64,000 nucleotides of DNA, taken from contig CM060843.1 in NCBI GenBank assembly GCA_030762175.1, forward strand, positions 112,249,369-112,313,368, given 5' to 3'. Below, one piece after another: positions 35,395 to 46,750 of this stretch; position 1 is the stretch's first letter; each line of letters opens with the position of its first letter. Source of the stretch: Metallyticus violacea. Lineage: Eukaryota > Arthropoda > Insecta > Mantodea > Metallyticidae. Both the position numbers and the translations under genes were made by a program. The notes under the pieces were generated by a model. That model had not been told where the DNA came from. It was given only the letters and a program-made list of their open reading frames with translations, and did no database searches.

Positions 35395-36646
35395 CAAGGG
35401 TAGGTTCATAAGTTTCCGGCTTCGCCGATAAGGATTATCGCCTTCACAAAACCCTTATCTGGTGTCATACCTTATCTGTTAGGTAAATAATTGCAGGTGT
35501 AACTTCCGCGCATCTATGTTCATTTATAGTAGCATACAGAAGGATGAGTAGAAGATGGTGACATGTTCAAAATGGAGTTTCAAGCTGTTATTAAGTTTAC
35601 AAAAGAGGGACTTGATGCAAATAAAATTAAACAGCGATTGGACGGTATATATGGGGAAGCATTACCCTCATATTCTACCGTAAAAGAACGGGCCAAACTT
35701 TTTCTAATGGGTCGAGAAAGCATTCAAGATGAAGACCGTGCAGGTTGGCCCTTGGAGGTGCTCACTCCTGAAAACATCGCTCTTGTAGAAGGAGAAATTG
35801 TGGAAGACCAGTGGCTCAAAGTTACAGAAATAGCAGCAAGGTTGGACCTTTCTAAAACAACATTCCTTCCAATTATTTATAAACATTTAAACATGTATAA
35901 GATTAGTGCAAGATGGTGTCTAGACTTCTTTCCTCAATCCAAAAGCAGCAATGAGTCATCTGTTATCAGGCATTTTTGGAGTTCTGCTGTGCCAACGAGA
36001 GAGAGGTTTTGCAAACCGTTGTCACAGGAAATGAAACCATGGTTCTCTACTATGATCTCTTGTTCCAAAGAGAATCAATGGGTTGGCGTAAACTTGACGA
36101 AGCACCGCCTCTAAAAGCCAAGGTCACTCAGTCACCTAGAAGATCATGACCACGATCTTTTGGCACATTAAGGAATACTCTTCATCGACTTCATCGACCA
36201 CCACAGTAAATGGGGAGTACTATGCTGGCCTACTGCACAGACTACGTGCTTCCATCAAAGAGAAAAGGCGAGTAAAGATGAGTGGTGGTGTGCGCCTTTT
36301 TCACGACAACGTGCCTGCCTATGCTCACAGCTCTTGATGCAAAGGAAGCTGTGAAGAAATGTGACTTCAAGGAGATGGACCATACACCCTACAACCAGAT
36401 CTAGCTCCCAGTGATTATTTCCTCTTTTCAAAACTCAAGAGGACCTTCAAGGAAGGAAATTTAAGTGAAGAAGAAGTGATGGAAGCTGTTTATACCCATT
36501 TTGCAGGCAAGGCTTCTAATTATTTTTTTGGAGGGGGGGGGGGAGATTTAAATGTTAATTCAAAGATGTGAAAAGTTAATGAAAGTGAAATATAGTTTTT
36601 TTCGTAATCATGCTTAGAAAATGGTTAGGCCGGAAACCTATCCTCG
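35395..36646 (+). mobile_element. mariner copy C (DD34D), complete ends
   Basis: A 1,252-bp element. The left end is CAAGGGTAGGTTCATAAGTT and the right end is GGAAACCTATCCTCG, with TA at 35393-35394 and 36647-36648. It lacks the TAA and the 4-nt insertion shared by A and B. An 11-G run lies at 36533-36543 in the 3' part, where other copies also carry G/C runs. Confidence 0.95.
35563..36550 (+). pseudogene. mariner transposase pseudogene, copy C
   Basis: Starts at the ATG at 35563 (or 35572). The complete two-HTH DNA-binding half is open: EFQAVIKFTKEGL, ESIQDEDRAGWPLEV, VTEIAARLDLSKTT, up to ISARW near 35915. A 1-nt loss (TGGTGTC where others have TGGGTGCC) shifts the frame, and the ORF continues as out-of-frame sequence to 36114. 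The position of the A/B stop here reads CAG. The catalytic half is broken into several frames, with the HDN region at about 36302 and the SDY region at about 36410. Non-functional. Confidence 0.9.
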
Positions 36647-36648
36647 TA

Positions 36649-37460
36649 TTTTTGCTTTTACGTAAACTTATATTGTAACACACTTATATTGACATTGACC
36701 GACTGCATTTTCAGTAACGACCAGCTGAACTTCTCAAAGGCAGAAACTCAATAAAATCCATTGTTTGACACTAGCAGCGCTTTATACATCTACTAAGCTG
36801 CTTGTAAGGCTTTAAGAGGGTGTACAAAAGAAGCGAAAACGAATTCGTGTTCTATAACTAGCATTCCTTCAGATTCCTTCATTGTCAGATTTATCACCGT
36901 TTGCCATACTTCTACGACATCCTGAATAGGAGTAGCAATACTGATGATGTTCATTGCGGAAAACGAGCGCCCTACTGCTCGAAGATCCCTTCCCTTCTAT
37001 GGAAACGCTTTTCTCTGAGTGGTTCCTTTGATTTAGGGTAGAACTCGAAATCTCAGGAGCTTATGTCGAGTGAATATGCTCAAGTACCTCCCATCCCCAC
37101 TACAGCTACTACCTACATCATTGCGTTTTCGTGAAGGAGCGCCAAATGGGAGGCAATTGTGCAGTACTCGAGCAACTCTTTCAATATGTGCAACACTATT
37201 GAATGTACTGCTGCTACCTCTGAAGCCCATTCTCTCAGTGTTCACCCCCTATCCACCTCTAGCAGAGAATTATACTTCACGTAGGGGGCTGCAGTGCTTA
37301 AGCGACCTGCATGTCGACATGTTCTTGTCGAAACGCTAACACCCAACGAGCAATGACATTATAGCAAGGCATCATCGCCACATGCTTCTGGATATTTTAG
37401 TATTTATTTACACGACATGTCAATTTTGGTACCTACCACTGTTTAAACTTTTTTTTTTTT
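36649..37460. other. Spacer with no recognised feature
   Basis: Overlapping 70- and 89-codon frames at 37033-37339 on opposite strands have no known domain. That patch is less AT-rich than the flanks. Confidence 0.4.
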
Positions 37461-37741
37461 TGAATACTGTTTACTGCTGAGGCACTACAGGCGGTGGGCG
37501 CTAGTGATACGTGAGATGAAATGATATATTGGAAAAGTTTTTTTTTTTTTTTTTTTTTTTTTTAAGGAAAGAAACGTTCCTGGCCTAAGTTTAGGGTACC
37601 TCCCCGGCATTTGCCATTTATGAGGACTGAGGAAAACCTGGGAAAATCTTCAGTCAGGGAGGACGACCTTGGAGGACTCGAACCCCAGACCTCCCGCTCA
37701 TGAATCCGCGCTTTAATGACCTGAGCTATCCTTTGCGGTAT
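37461..37741 (-). repeat. SINE-B copy B3, full length with poly-T
   Basis: Minus-strand copy with all blocks: the 3' terminal block (GTTTACTGCTGAGGCACTAC), an internal T homopolymer at 37538-37563 (an A run on the SINE strand), GGCCTAAGTTTAGGGTACC, and GAGGACTGAGGAAAACCTGG. It ends with the reverse tRNA head (CTCGAACCCCAGACC, GACCTGAGCTATCC). The minus frame at 37562-37753 is SINE-derived. Confidence 0.92.
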
Positions 37742-38799
37742 GCTAGCTAGCACTTCAGTTCCCTCACTTGCAATGTTTGAAAGTGTAAGCGCAACGTTTA
37801 TTTTTTACATCGTCATGTTTTAAACTTCTTAATATCATTTTAAAATACAGATGGTTAAGCGAACACTTTTTCACTGTAACCTTTGAATAAATTTATTTTA
37901 AAATAGTTGTTTCTTATGAAATATAATGAATTTTTCTATAAATAGTGAACAAATGCATCTGTTTTCGTGTTTGTTAATTATATTAGAATCATAATATTAT
38001 TGGAAGTTTAAGTATCAAATAGTTATGTACTTTTTCTATAATTATCTTTCTTAAATTTTGTAATAAATAAATTATTATGCAATATTATTTTATAATGAAA
38101 AATGCACAATTTTAATCTTCTTTTTAACTACTGTTGTTTCCTTTATTTGCTTTGTAAAAGCATCTATTTCCATAGTATGCATTAATGTAACTTAACTTAT
38201 TATTATTATACACTTAAATTGTGAAAAGATAGATTTTAAGATATAGTATGGGTGCAAAAAGTAAAATTACACATATTGAAATACTTGAAATGTAACTTAT
38301 AAATTATTTTTGATAAACGTTTATCTGTATCTGTATAAAACGTCATGAAATAAATCTTTACTGCTGTTAAAGTAAAGTACCAATATTTATATATTAATTA
38401 GAAAGTCACATTTTAAAATCTTAATAATGGTATTTTTTCATAAACAGTAATATAAAGTACAGGTCCCTGAATTTAACTATCTCCTGTATTCTAATCATGA
38501 ACCATTATGATGCTGTAAACTAAAATAAGAATCAAAAAATGTTACAGGCTCACAAGAACAATTATATTTGAAACTGATATTGTTACTTTATTTTACAGTT
38601 TGATGAGCGCAAACATCATGTTTCTAAAATTTTGATTTTTTTCTTCCTCTGAACAAGGAAGAGACCAAAGTATAAATCATCCCACTGGCAAAGGTATCAT
38701 AAAAAGAAGGCAACTAGAAACCAAAATATGCTTGTCTTACAAAATTACTACACGATGATATCGTATATATAATATTAACGAGAAATTTTTAATAATATT
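37742..38799. other. AT-rich spacer
   Basis: Very AT-rich, nothing recognised. Confidence 0.5.
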
Positions 38800-38850
38800 T
38801 AATGCCCATTTTTACTATTGAGGCACCACAGGCCCACGCCAGGCCCCACA
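38800..38850 (-). repeat. SINE-B copy B4, 3' scrap
   Basis: Only the terminal block remains (TTTAATGCCCATTTTTACTA, TTGAGGCACCACAGG), matching the 3' end of the other SINE-B copies. Confidence 0.7.
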
Positions 38851-39639
38851 GGATATTGATTATACACATGTATAGAAAAGATGCAGCCTCTTAGCAGGCT
38901 TAGAACTTCTATGTCTAAAAGTAAATATTATGCTCGCTCGCTACTTGAACCAGACGAAATTTGTAAGTCCAAACAATTCTAATTGTACTCAGATCTGATC
39001 TACGGGTTAGATTTTCAAGCACTCTATGAAAAGAGCAGTGACGTACAAAACTATGTAACTGGTTACATTAAGAAAACAGCCTATAGTGGACTCGCTTCAA
39101 CTTCCTTTCATTAAATTTAAAGAAAAACATCAAGAATTGAAATTATTTTAGGTACTAGCCACAATATATCGTAAAAAACAGCAACCTAATTTGCATGTTA
39201 TTAAACTTGATTTTAAAGCTTAATTTTAAAACATGACATAATTCGGTAATAGCTGACAGTACTTAATGAAGGTTTAGATATTGAAGGTGATGAATTTAAA
39301 GAGGTTCTGTGATCGGTTGAAAGGATACCCTGTTTCTAATTGAGTAAACTAGTGATAAACTTAAACGTAATACTGTATATTTTAGAGCAGAAGCGTGCAG
39401 TATTTTAGACTAAAGTGAAATAATTATGATGTCTTTAGACGATCAAAGAGCCCTGAAAAAGAACCTAATGCATGTTATAAACGCTTACATTTAATAACTT
39501 TTATCACTAGCTTTTACTACTATTGGCCACTGATTGGCCACTGATAACATCAATGATGATGCAGGGTGACCCACGAAAAACTGACCTTTAGTGACAAGGA
39601 ATGTATACACGCTCGAAACTGGCTCAGTTTGACTGGAGT
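38851..39639. other. AT-rich spacer
   Basis: No gene seen. TTGGCCACTGAT occurs twice in tandem at about 39520-39545. Confidence 0.5.
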
Positions 39640-39838
39640 TTTTATGTATTTTTTGTACTGAAGATATATTAATAAATGGGGAAAGAAAATTTGAAATGGA
39701 AGTATTACAGGCCTCCTCGGCACTTGCTAGTGATGACTGAGGAAAACCTGGAATAAAAACTCGGTCAAAGAAAACCGTCCTGGAGTGTTTCGTACTGCGG
39801 ACCTCCCGTGCACGAGAGGTCATGCCTTAGCGACCTCG
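39640..39838 (-). repeat. SINE-B copy B5, eroded
   Basis: Minus-strand copy with GAAGTATTACAGGCCTCCTC, GATGACTGAGGAAAACCTGG, a CCGTCCTGGAG stretch and the reverse head CTTAGCGACCTCG. The GTTTAGGGTACC block is lost. The 110-codon minus frame (39491-39823) is largely SINE sequence. Confidence 0.8.
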
Positions 39839-41561
39839 ATATTAAGAACATTTGTGATATTTTAGACTTAAGTGCCTTAGGTTACTTGCCAAAGAATAAA
39901 AACGGTCGGGAACATTGCTACTAAAATAAATATCTGCTAGAACGTACACCACATTTATCGACACTACAAGTGGTGCTCTGCAAGTGTCACCCTCTGTCCA
40001 ATGATCTACAGCCTTCAGTCCTGCATATCAGAAAATCACGCTGCCCTGTGATATGCTGACACATTTTGAGTGTACGCTCCTACATGGTTTGCATGTGATC
40101 ATTGAATATGCAAAATTATTTAAATATAAAAGTACAATTCATGCAGCTCCTCTTCGTTCAAATCCCTTGTTCACTAAAATTCTAGTTCATATATTATCGG
40201 ATGAGACTTAGAAAATGCTGCACCATGTTTTGCCTATAATAAAGGGACATTCTTTCGAATATGGCAGTCAGTTCATTTATTATAAATGAATTAACAGCTC
40301 TTTTAACCTGTTCCGTATAACTCAGGCTTCTACGAGTTTGTCATCTATAATGCTTATCTACATATTGACAGCAAATCTATTTTTGTTATTTTTCCCAAGT
40401 ATTTGCTGTGAAAATACTCGGACCCTTTTCCAAACATCTTCCAAAATTCTATTTTATGTGAGTGGGCATCACTTAATATTTTGAAATCCAAATCATCAAT
40501 GGAAGGAATTTGCTAACGCTTACAATTATTTGTATATGCATCAGCTTTGCTGTCCACTGTTATAAACACTCATTGATGAACAAAACGAATCATTGTCGGT
40601 TCCGCACCCATAGTAGTGAGGAGGCTCATCGGCTACGACAATAGAGGTAAGAGAATGTGTCTCGTATGAGAAACTCTCTAAAATAAAGCTTTTGCAGTTA
40701 CTTGATTTCTGTGCGTTCTTGTAAAAGTGATGTGCTCCATAGGATGCTCTTGTTGAAAATGTATTTCTGAGTGGCACAGAACTGGGAAAAGATTCATGTT
40801 CAAGTTTCTTTCCAACGCAGCTTAGAAGTGGTGTAGAGTTTTACTTGCCTCCTGGGGCAGTAAGTTTGCAACTTGGTCTTCACCTTTCTCATCTTCTTCT
40901 TGTTATTATACTTGTTCTCACGCTCTGCTTTTGCTCGTCCTCTGTTCTTCTCCATATCTCCAACCTCTGTGATTGACGTATAAATTAGATGAATGAGTTT
41001 CAAAACTCGTGCCCTTTCAATAAATAGGTAAGCTCTTTGTTTACGTAGTTCCAGTGGTCAATTATTTTATTTTCTTCAATACGAATTGTCTAATGTGCTA
41101 ATTTTGGAAAATAATGTAATCCGGTTCTTTTTCTTTTGGTCAAAAATTTGCAGTAGATATGAAGCTTTATTCTAGCACAACAATTATCTTGAAGTGTCTG
41201 CTGTTTAACTTCTCACCGAAACGATCGCATAACTTTATTGCTATAGAGTTCATGGATTCTGAATTTATGATTTTGATTAGTTTTTCTTGCGACATACACG
41301 GTTATTTTTAAATACTGTTAATGGTTGCTATTCATGAAGAATATTGCATTTCCAGAAGTGATTTTTTTGACAGTGGACACAAGTTTAATTTTCCGCAAAA
41401 TGGCAAGCGAGGATGGGGCCAATAATCCCTTCCAGACATCTTTTTCACACTTTCTCGTACAACTGCAACAAATTAGATGTAGCTTCTGGAATCATGCGTT
41501 TATCCCTCTATACTTAACAATTTTATCTAAAATAATTTTATGACACGATACTTTTTTTTAA
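39839..41561. other. AT-rich spacer
   Basis: About 1.7 kb. Frames of 78, 67 and 72 codons (40541-41543) have no recognisable domain or repeat content. Confidence 0.45.
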
Positions 41562-41820
41562 ATAGTGTTTAACGCCCGTTTTTACTACTGAGGTACCACA
41601 GGCGGTGGACACTGATGATTCATGAAATGAAATGATATTAGGAAAGAAAATTTTTAAGGAAGGAAACGTTCCAGGCCTAAGTTTAGGGTACCTCCTCGGC
41701 ATTTGCCATTTATGAGGACTGAGGAAAAGCTGGAACAAACCTCAGTCAAGGAGGACGACCCTGGCGGGATTCGAACCCCAGACCTCCGACGATCTCGGCC
41801 ACCGGTGGTGGTCAGCACGA
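41562..41820 (-). repeat. SINE-B copy B6, full length
   Basis: Minus-strand copy with TTTAACGCCCGTTTTTACTA at the 3' end, GGCCTAAGTTTAGGGTACC, GAGGACTGAGGAAAAGCTGG, CCTGGCGGGATTCGAACCCC and the GGCCACCGGTGG end of the head. The 65-codon minus and 64-codon plus frames are SINE-derived. Confidence 0.95.
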
Positions 41821-42015
41821 GATTACTTAAAGAACGACTTTGCGAGTACAAGATAAAACAGTGTCACTATTCAAATATAACGATTTCTAGTCCTTGACTT
41901 ACTCTGCCGAGGATTGTGAATTTGTTGCTTTAATGGAACTGTGGAAACACCTAAAACTAAACTATTGTATTCATGGGCGAAGATATTTCTAAGTTGATAG
42001 TGATAATAAAAATAT

Positions 42016-42275
42016 GCATGACCGAGGTCAAAAAGGCTCGAACTCATGAATGGTACGTCTGCAGTTCGGATCTCGCCAGGACCGTCCTACCTGACTCATG
42101 ATTTTCTTCAGGTTTCCTCAGTCATCAATGGCAAGTGCCGGGGATGTATTCTTAAACAAAGGCCTGAAAAGCTTTCTTCCCCAAAAGTTCCTTTCTCAAT
42201 TTATTTCATTTCATTTATTATCAGTGTTTACCGCCTAAGATACAGCAGTAGAACAAGGGGCGTTAAACTGCAGCA
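42016..42275 (+). repeat. SINE-B copy B7
   Basis: Plus-strand copy. The head is GACCGAGGTCAAAAAGGCTC through GGATCTCGCCAGGACCG, then CCTGACTCATGATTTTCTTC, TTTCCTCAGTCATCAATGGC, GGCCTGAAAAGC and a final GGGGCGTTAAACTGC. It lies about 200 bp from B6 in the opposite orientation. Confidence 0.88.
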
Positions 42276-42417
42276 AAAAGAACGAATACAGGTATTTATT
42301 TTAGTTGTGTTTTTGTTTCTGCTTTTTAAAATTCATCCATTAGACTTGTTTTTCAGATACTATAAGTTTCACTGATTTTTTTCTGTGGTTATTTTCATTT
42401 TGTAACAGATTTCTAGG

Positions 42418-42463
<46 letters not shown>

Positions 42464-42734
42464 CAGAAGATGGGTAAGAAGAAGAGGAAGAAGAAAATTA
42501 CATTCATATTATAAAGAATTACAATCGGCGGAATCTCCAGAAGCCAAAAATTGCAGTTACTTCTCTCATTTATAAAGAATTTAAAATCAAAGTGAAATGT
42601 CTGGACATATCTAAACTGATACATGGACAATCTACAAAAACAATACATTATTAAGATTTAGTGCTGTGTGTTTTGAAATGATAGTACAAGCATACCAGTA
42701 AGATGGTTCATTATTTTTAGTTTCTTCTCATTTG
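42276..42734. other. Spacer with (TAA)n microsatellite
   Basis: A pure TAA/AAT trinucleotide tract at 42420-42461, not directly joined to a recognised SINE. A purine-rich stretch follows (GAAGAAGAGGAAGAAG). No gene. Confidence 0.6.
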
Positions 42735-42860
42735 GCACTAAAGCCCGGGGTGAGCCTTGACCTGCTGCGGCGACTTCTGCTTCCCCTATTTCCGTCTTAC
42801 GACTTCATTGACTGAGTGCGGTATTGCAGGGGGCATGTGATCAGGTCGTAGGTCACCCAA
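42735..42860 (-). repeat. SINE-D copy D2, internal fragment
   Basis: Matches the middle of the copy at 45.2-45.6 kb, best over GAGTGCGGTATTGCAGGG and GGCATGTGATCAG. It lacks both the tRNA head and the tail. Confidence 0.65.
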
Positions 42861-45205
42861 TTATGTGGCTTTTGTAATCGAATTATTTTTCATCTAGGGA
42901 AATTTAATAAGTTCATATGCAGATTTTTAAAATTCATATGAAATATAATGCTTTAATTAAATTATTTTTGGTACTCTGTCTCTGTAAACTCTCTTAGATT
43001 TAATTAATTTGTATCTATTATTGAAATATTTTCCGATACTTAGTCACTGTTTTCTATAATAATATTTTACAAAAACGTTAACCTAATAAAATAATTCATA
43101 TACCTACTTTAACTTCATATAAACCGTCTAATAAAATATTTTTAATATTTAAAGAATATTTCCATAATCCTTTTTCGATTATAAAGTGTTTTTATCTTCT
43201 TTACTATCATAGAAACGACCATTAAAAGATATGAATGTAGATTTTTATGCTTTTCAGTTACATATAGTCATGCCTTGAGCAATTTAACAAAATATAGCAA
43301 GTGCCTTCTTTTCATATATACTTTATGTATATATTAAATATGTTTAAAATGTAACCTAATAACGAAAATGAGTGGAAAACGTACATTCAAATGATTTACC
43401 TTACGCTTCATACCATTAATAATCTTATCGTTGCTTAGTTTAAGATCGAAAAATTTCTTTGACAAAAACTTGTAAATTTTCATTACGAATCAAGTCCCTT
43501 ATTGTAAGAGCCTTTCTTATAGTTTCTTACTTACACCTATTTACTAAATATATATTTTATTTCAATATACTAGTATAATAAGGTACATCAGGTATAATGG
43601 TAGGCTCATCTTGTAAAACACTAAACACTTTACAATCTTTTAGCCCTAAAATCCCTACAACAATGTTCAAGGATGGCAAATCGCCTTAAAGTGAAACTTG
43701 AGAGTCTGTAAGGTGTAATGCTCTGTCAGAAAAAAGGGTCTATTAATTAGACTGTAAGAGAGTCTCTGGGACATTGGTAGGAAATCTAAAAAAAAGCGAA
43801 TTCACTCACACACGAGAATACTCTTGGCAAAATACCAAGAAATAAATAAGTTCCTTTAAACCTTATATGCCGTTTGTTTTTCATGCGCGATGGGACATAA
43901 CTTAATTTTTTTTTCGTGTTGCTAGAGTAATCTATGTCAGTAATACTCAGATAAATTGATAAATCGTGAGAAACTTGCCGCTCATCCTTGCCTGCTCATT
44001 TTGACCTCAGGCGAATTTCTACAAATAAGATAATTTAAAATTAATTTGTATTCCGGACAAAGTTGCCAGCATGTTCAACTAGAATCTCAGTAAATATGAA
44101 AGACGCTAGGATATTTGGGAGAGAAAGAGAAAGCCCATAATATAGTACTTGAAGCTCGTGGTGACTATTTTGAATAAGGGTATTTAATAATAAATGTGTG
44201 TAACTAAAAATCTAGCAACGTTTACCATACTATTAGTAGTTTGCTTGTTCTATCAATTTCCTTGAGGTTTCACGCATGTAAAGTAGCGTCTCGTGTATAG
44301 AAAGATTATTTTCAACTGAAGCCCTAAGCAAAAAAGCTAGACTTTGACATATAGAACTTGTAAGTATATTTTTATTGGTTTGTCAGGGATCATTCATTCA
44401 GCAAAAGACCCACGTGTTATCCTTTATGTTCTTAACATTGCATTCAAAGCTTTACTTAGTATCATATTATAAACACTTTAATTTTTAAAAATTCACTTTA
44501 ACTTTATACGAATAAGAAGGGAACTAAAAAGTGGACTTATCAGATCGTAAAAAGGTTTGGGTGCTATGTGGGTGGATGCGTGCGCTAGTGAGTATGTGTG
44601 AGGGTATGAGTGTGAGTGGAGAGAGAGTAATTAAAGTCTTCAGATATTCCGAGCTACACCAACGAACAGGCTACTAATCCGGATTTCATAATTGTTCATT
44701 TCCCAGAGATCCTCGCTACCACCGCTACTTATATCATTCGCTGCTAGAGAGCACCGTAAAAACGGGCCATAACACGTTGCATGCATGGCCATGTTGCGTG
44801 CTCGGATTAATTTTATCACATTAATTATATTTTTATAGTCGAGCATACAAGGTCCACTTCGCTTTACACAAAAGAGCACTGGCTATAAATACGCTAGTGA
44901 TTTACTTTGCTGGGAAGTATCAATGTATTTTTTATATTTACGTTCTCATTTACGTTTCGACTGTCTACACTTTGGGAAATAATGAGTGAATGATATTTGT
45001 GCTAAATTAGCGTTGAATCTGAAGACTTCAAAAGTATACAGAGTGCTAATGAACTACACTGATGCAATACTTTTACAGATTACTGAAGCTTTCATTCGAA
45101 ATGGTACCACACAGTAACTAATGGAAGTTGCAGATCTTGTTTGCTTAACGTAGTCTGTATGACACTGGCGTCAAATAACAGCAAATCATTGTTGTAGAGT
45201 TCTTG

Positions 45206-45207
<2 letters not shown>
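42861..45207. other. Long AT-rich spacer
   Basis: About 2.3 kb. A GT/GA-rich stretch at 44560-44630 (repeated GTGAG/GAGTGTGAG units) and a 79-codon minus frame at 44640-44879 were checked and are not supported as features. Confidence 0.45.
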
Positions 45208-45247
<40 letters not shown>

Positions 45248-45645
45248 TACTTTTAATCTTGTGTATGAATGTACTTATCAAATAATAAAAACATTAACCT
45301 ACTCTGCCTAAGATCCATATCCATTAAGTCACTGCTACTATAGCCTATGCCATAGCCTTTGGCTTACCACAACCACCTCTAATATCATTGGTAGAGTGCA
45401 GTATTGCAGGGAGGCATGTGATCAGTACGCCGCATCCCGCTGATCGCTATATCGCGGCTTACTAGATCGTAGATCGCCACCTTTCCATCAGGTAGCTTCC
45501 TAATTGTTCTCACGGGTGGACCCCGTTACAGACCTTCCTAACTTAGAAATATTTCTAAGCAGATACCGGGAATCAAACCGGGGCCTCCTGGCTAGCAGTC
45601 AGCAACGCTAACCACTATAACAAAGAGATGGTCCCATTAAGTCAA
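45208..45645 (-). repeat. SINE-D copy D1 with (TTA)n tail
   Basis: Minus-strand element. The trinucleotide tail is at 45208-45247, followed by the body (GTGCAGTATTGCAGGGAGGC, a CGCTGATCGC block, CACGGGTGGACCCCG). At the high end is a tRNA-like head with B box GGTTTGATTCCC, loop CTGCTAG (GCT anticodon position, tRNA-Ser-like) and A box ATAGTGGTTAGCG. It has the same tail type as SINE-A, which suggests a shared LINE partner. Confidence 0.8.
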
Positions 45646-45852
45646 AAGCTATCAGCTATCGCCTGGCAGGTAAACAAGAACTAAGGAGTAACAGGCGTAA
45701 AGAAAAATGGCAGTCTGTAGTTCGTGACCTATTGCACGCCTTGCACCTGTTGTCAACTAACATATAGGTTTATTCCCTTCACTCATCATTCATTTAGATA
45801 TGAATGCTTAGAAATTTCCACACACATTTTGTTTGTATGTTTCGGTTATTTA

Positions 45853-46080
45853 ATGTAACTCTTTAACATTTTTGGCTATTAGCGTTCCGAAAAATTAAGG
45901 GCGTGAAACGTCCAATAACTTTTCTCAGAAGCCCATTCCTTTGAGCTTCCTGTTCTTTTGCGCGCCGTAAATCTACGACACAGGACCAACCGCTTTACTT
46001 TCCTTACAAAGGAAGCTATACTTACGATTTTTACGCCTTAAAAATCCATCGACCTGGCCAAATTTGAATCCGCGATCTTT
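45853..46080 (-). repeat. SINE-A copy A7, first of a tandem pair
   Basis: Minus-strand copy with the reverse body (GGGCGTGAAACGTCC, CGCCGTAAATCTACGACAC, GCTTTACTTTCC) and a partial head (AATTTGAATCCGCGATC). The head is cut exactly where the tail of A8 begins (GCTCTTTAACATCTCAGG), so the two are joined head-to-tail. Confidence 0.88.
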
Positions 46081-46082
46081 GC

Positions 46083-46333
46083 TCTTTAACATCTCAGGTC
46101 ATCAGCGTTCCCAATCAATTCAGGGCGTGAAACGGCTGGCAAATTTTGCTCAGAGGTCCCTTTTTCAGGCTTCAGGTTCTTTATCGTTGCCATAAACCTA
46201 CGATATGGGACCTACTTCCCTTCCAAAGGATTTTTTACGCGCAAAAAAATTAATCGACCCTGGCTGAGATCGAACATGCGATCTTGGATTTAGGAGGCAA
46301 GTATGGTTACCACTACACCACCAGGACCGACCC
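46083..46333 (-). repeat. SINE-A copy A8, second of a tandem pair
   Basis: Minus-strand copy with a nearly complete head. On the SINE strand it reads GTCCTGGTGGTGTAGTGGTA, then ACCATACTTGCCTCCTAA and a degraded B box. The body is full length apart from a small loss at the TTTACTTCCC region. Confidence 0.93.
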
Positions 46334-46748
46334 CTTTGGGTCTGTGAGACAACCTATCTCTCTTGATTTGTAATAAGAGTTTGAGACTAAACCAAGGATC
46401 TAAACCTACACATATTAGCATTTTTTTGATGATGCTTTTACAAAATTGTCAAAGAGTTTAACATTAGTCGTATACCTGTAAATACAACATAATTCTCGTA
46501 TAATTGAATGTGTGGAAGTTGAACAATTTTAGATAGATAAACCAACAATCGAAACGGATGAGATTCTTGCGTGCGATAGCGAGTTTAACTCGTCAATGCA
46601 GAAAATTAATCGAAGGCTTTATACAACTCATTGAATCTTTTAACATAAAGGACAGAATACTTTAAAAGGTAGTGGTTTATATATATTCAGAGAATGACAC
46701 CAGGCAGAATACCATTACTGGAAAGTTGGACGTCCCTTGATAAGCTGA
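46334..46748. other. AT-rich spacer
   Basis: Nothing recognised. Confidence 0.5.
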
Positions 46749-46750
46749 TA

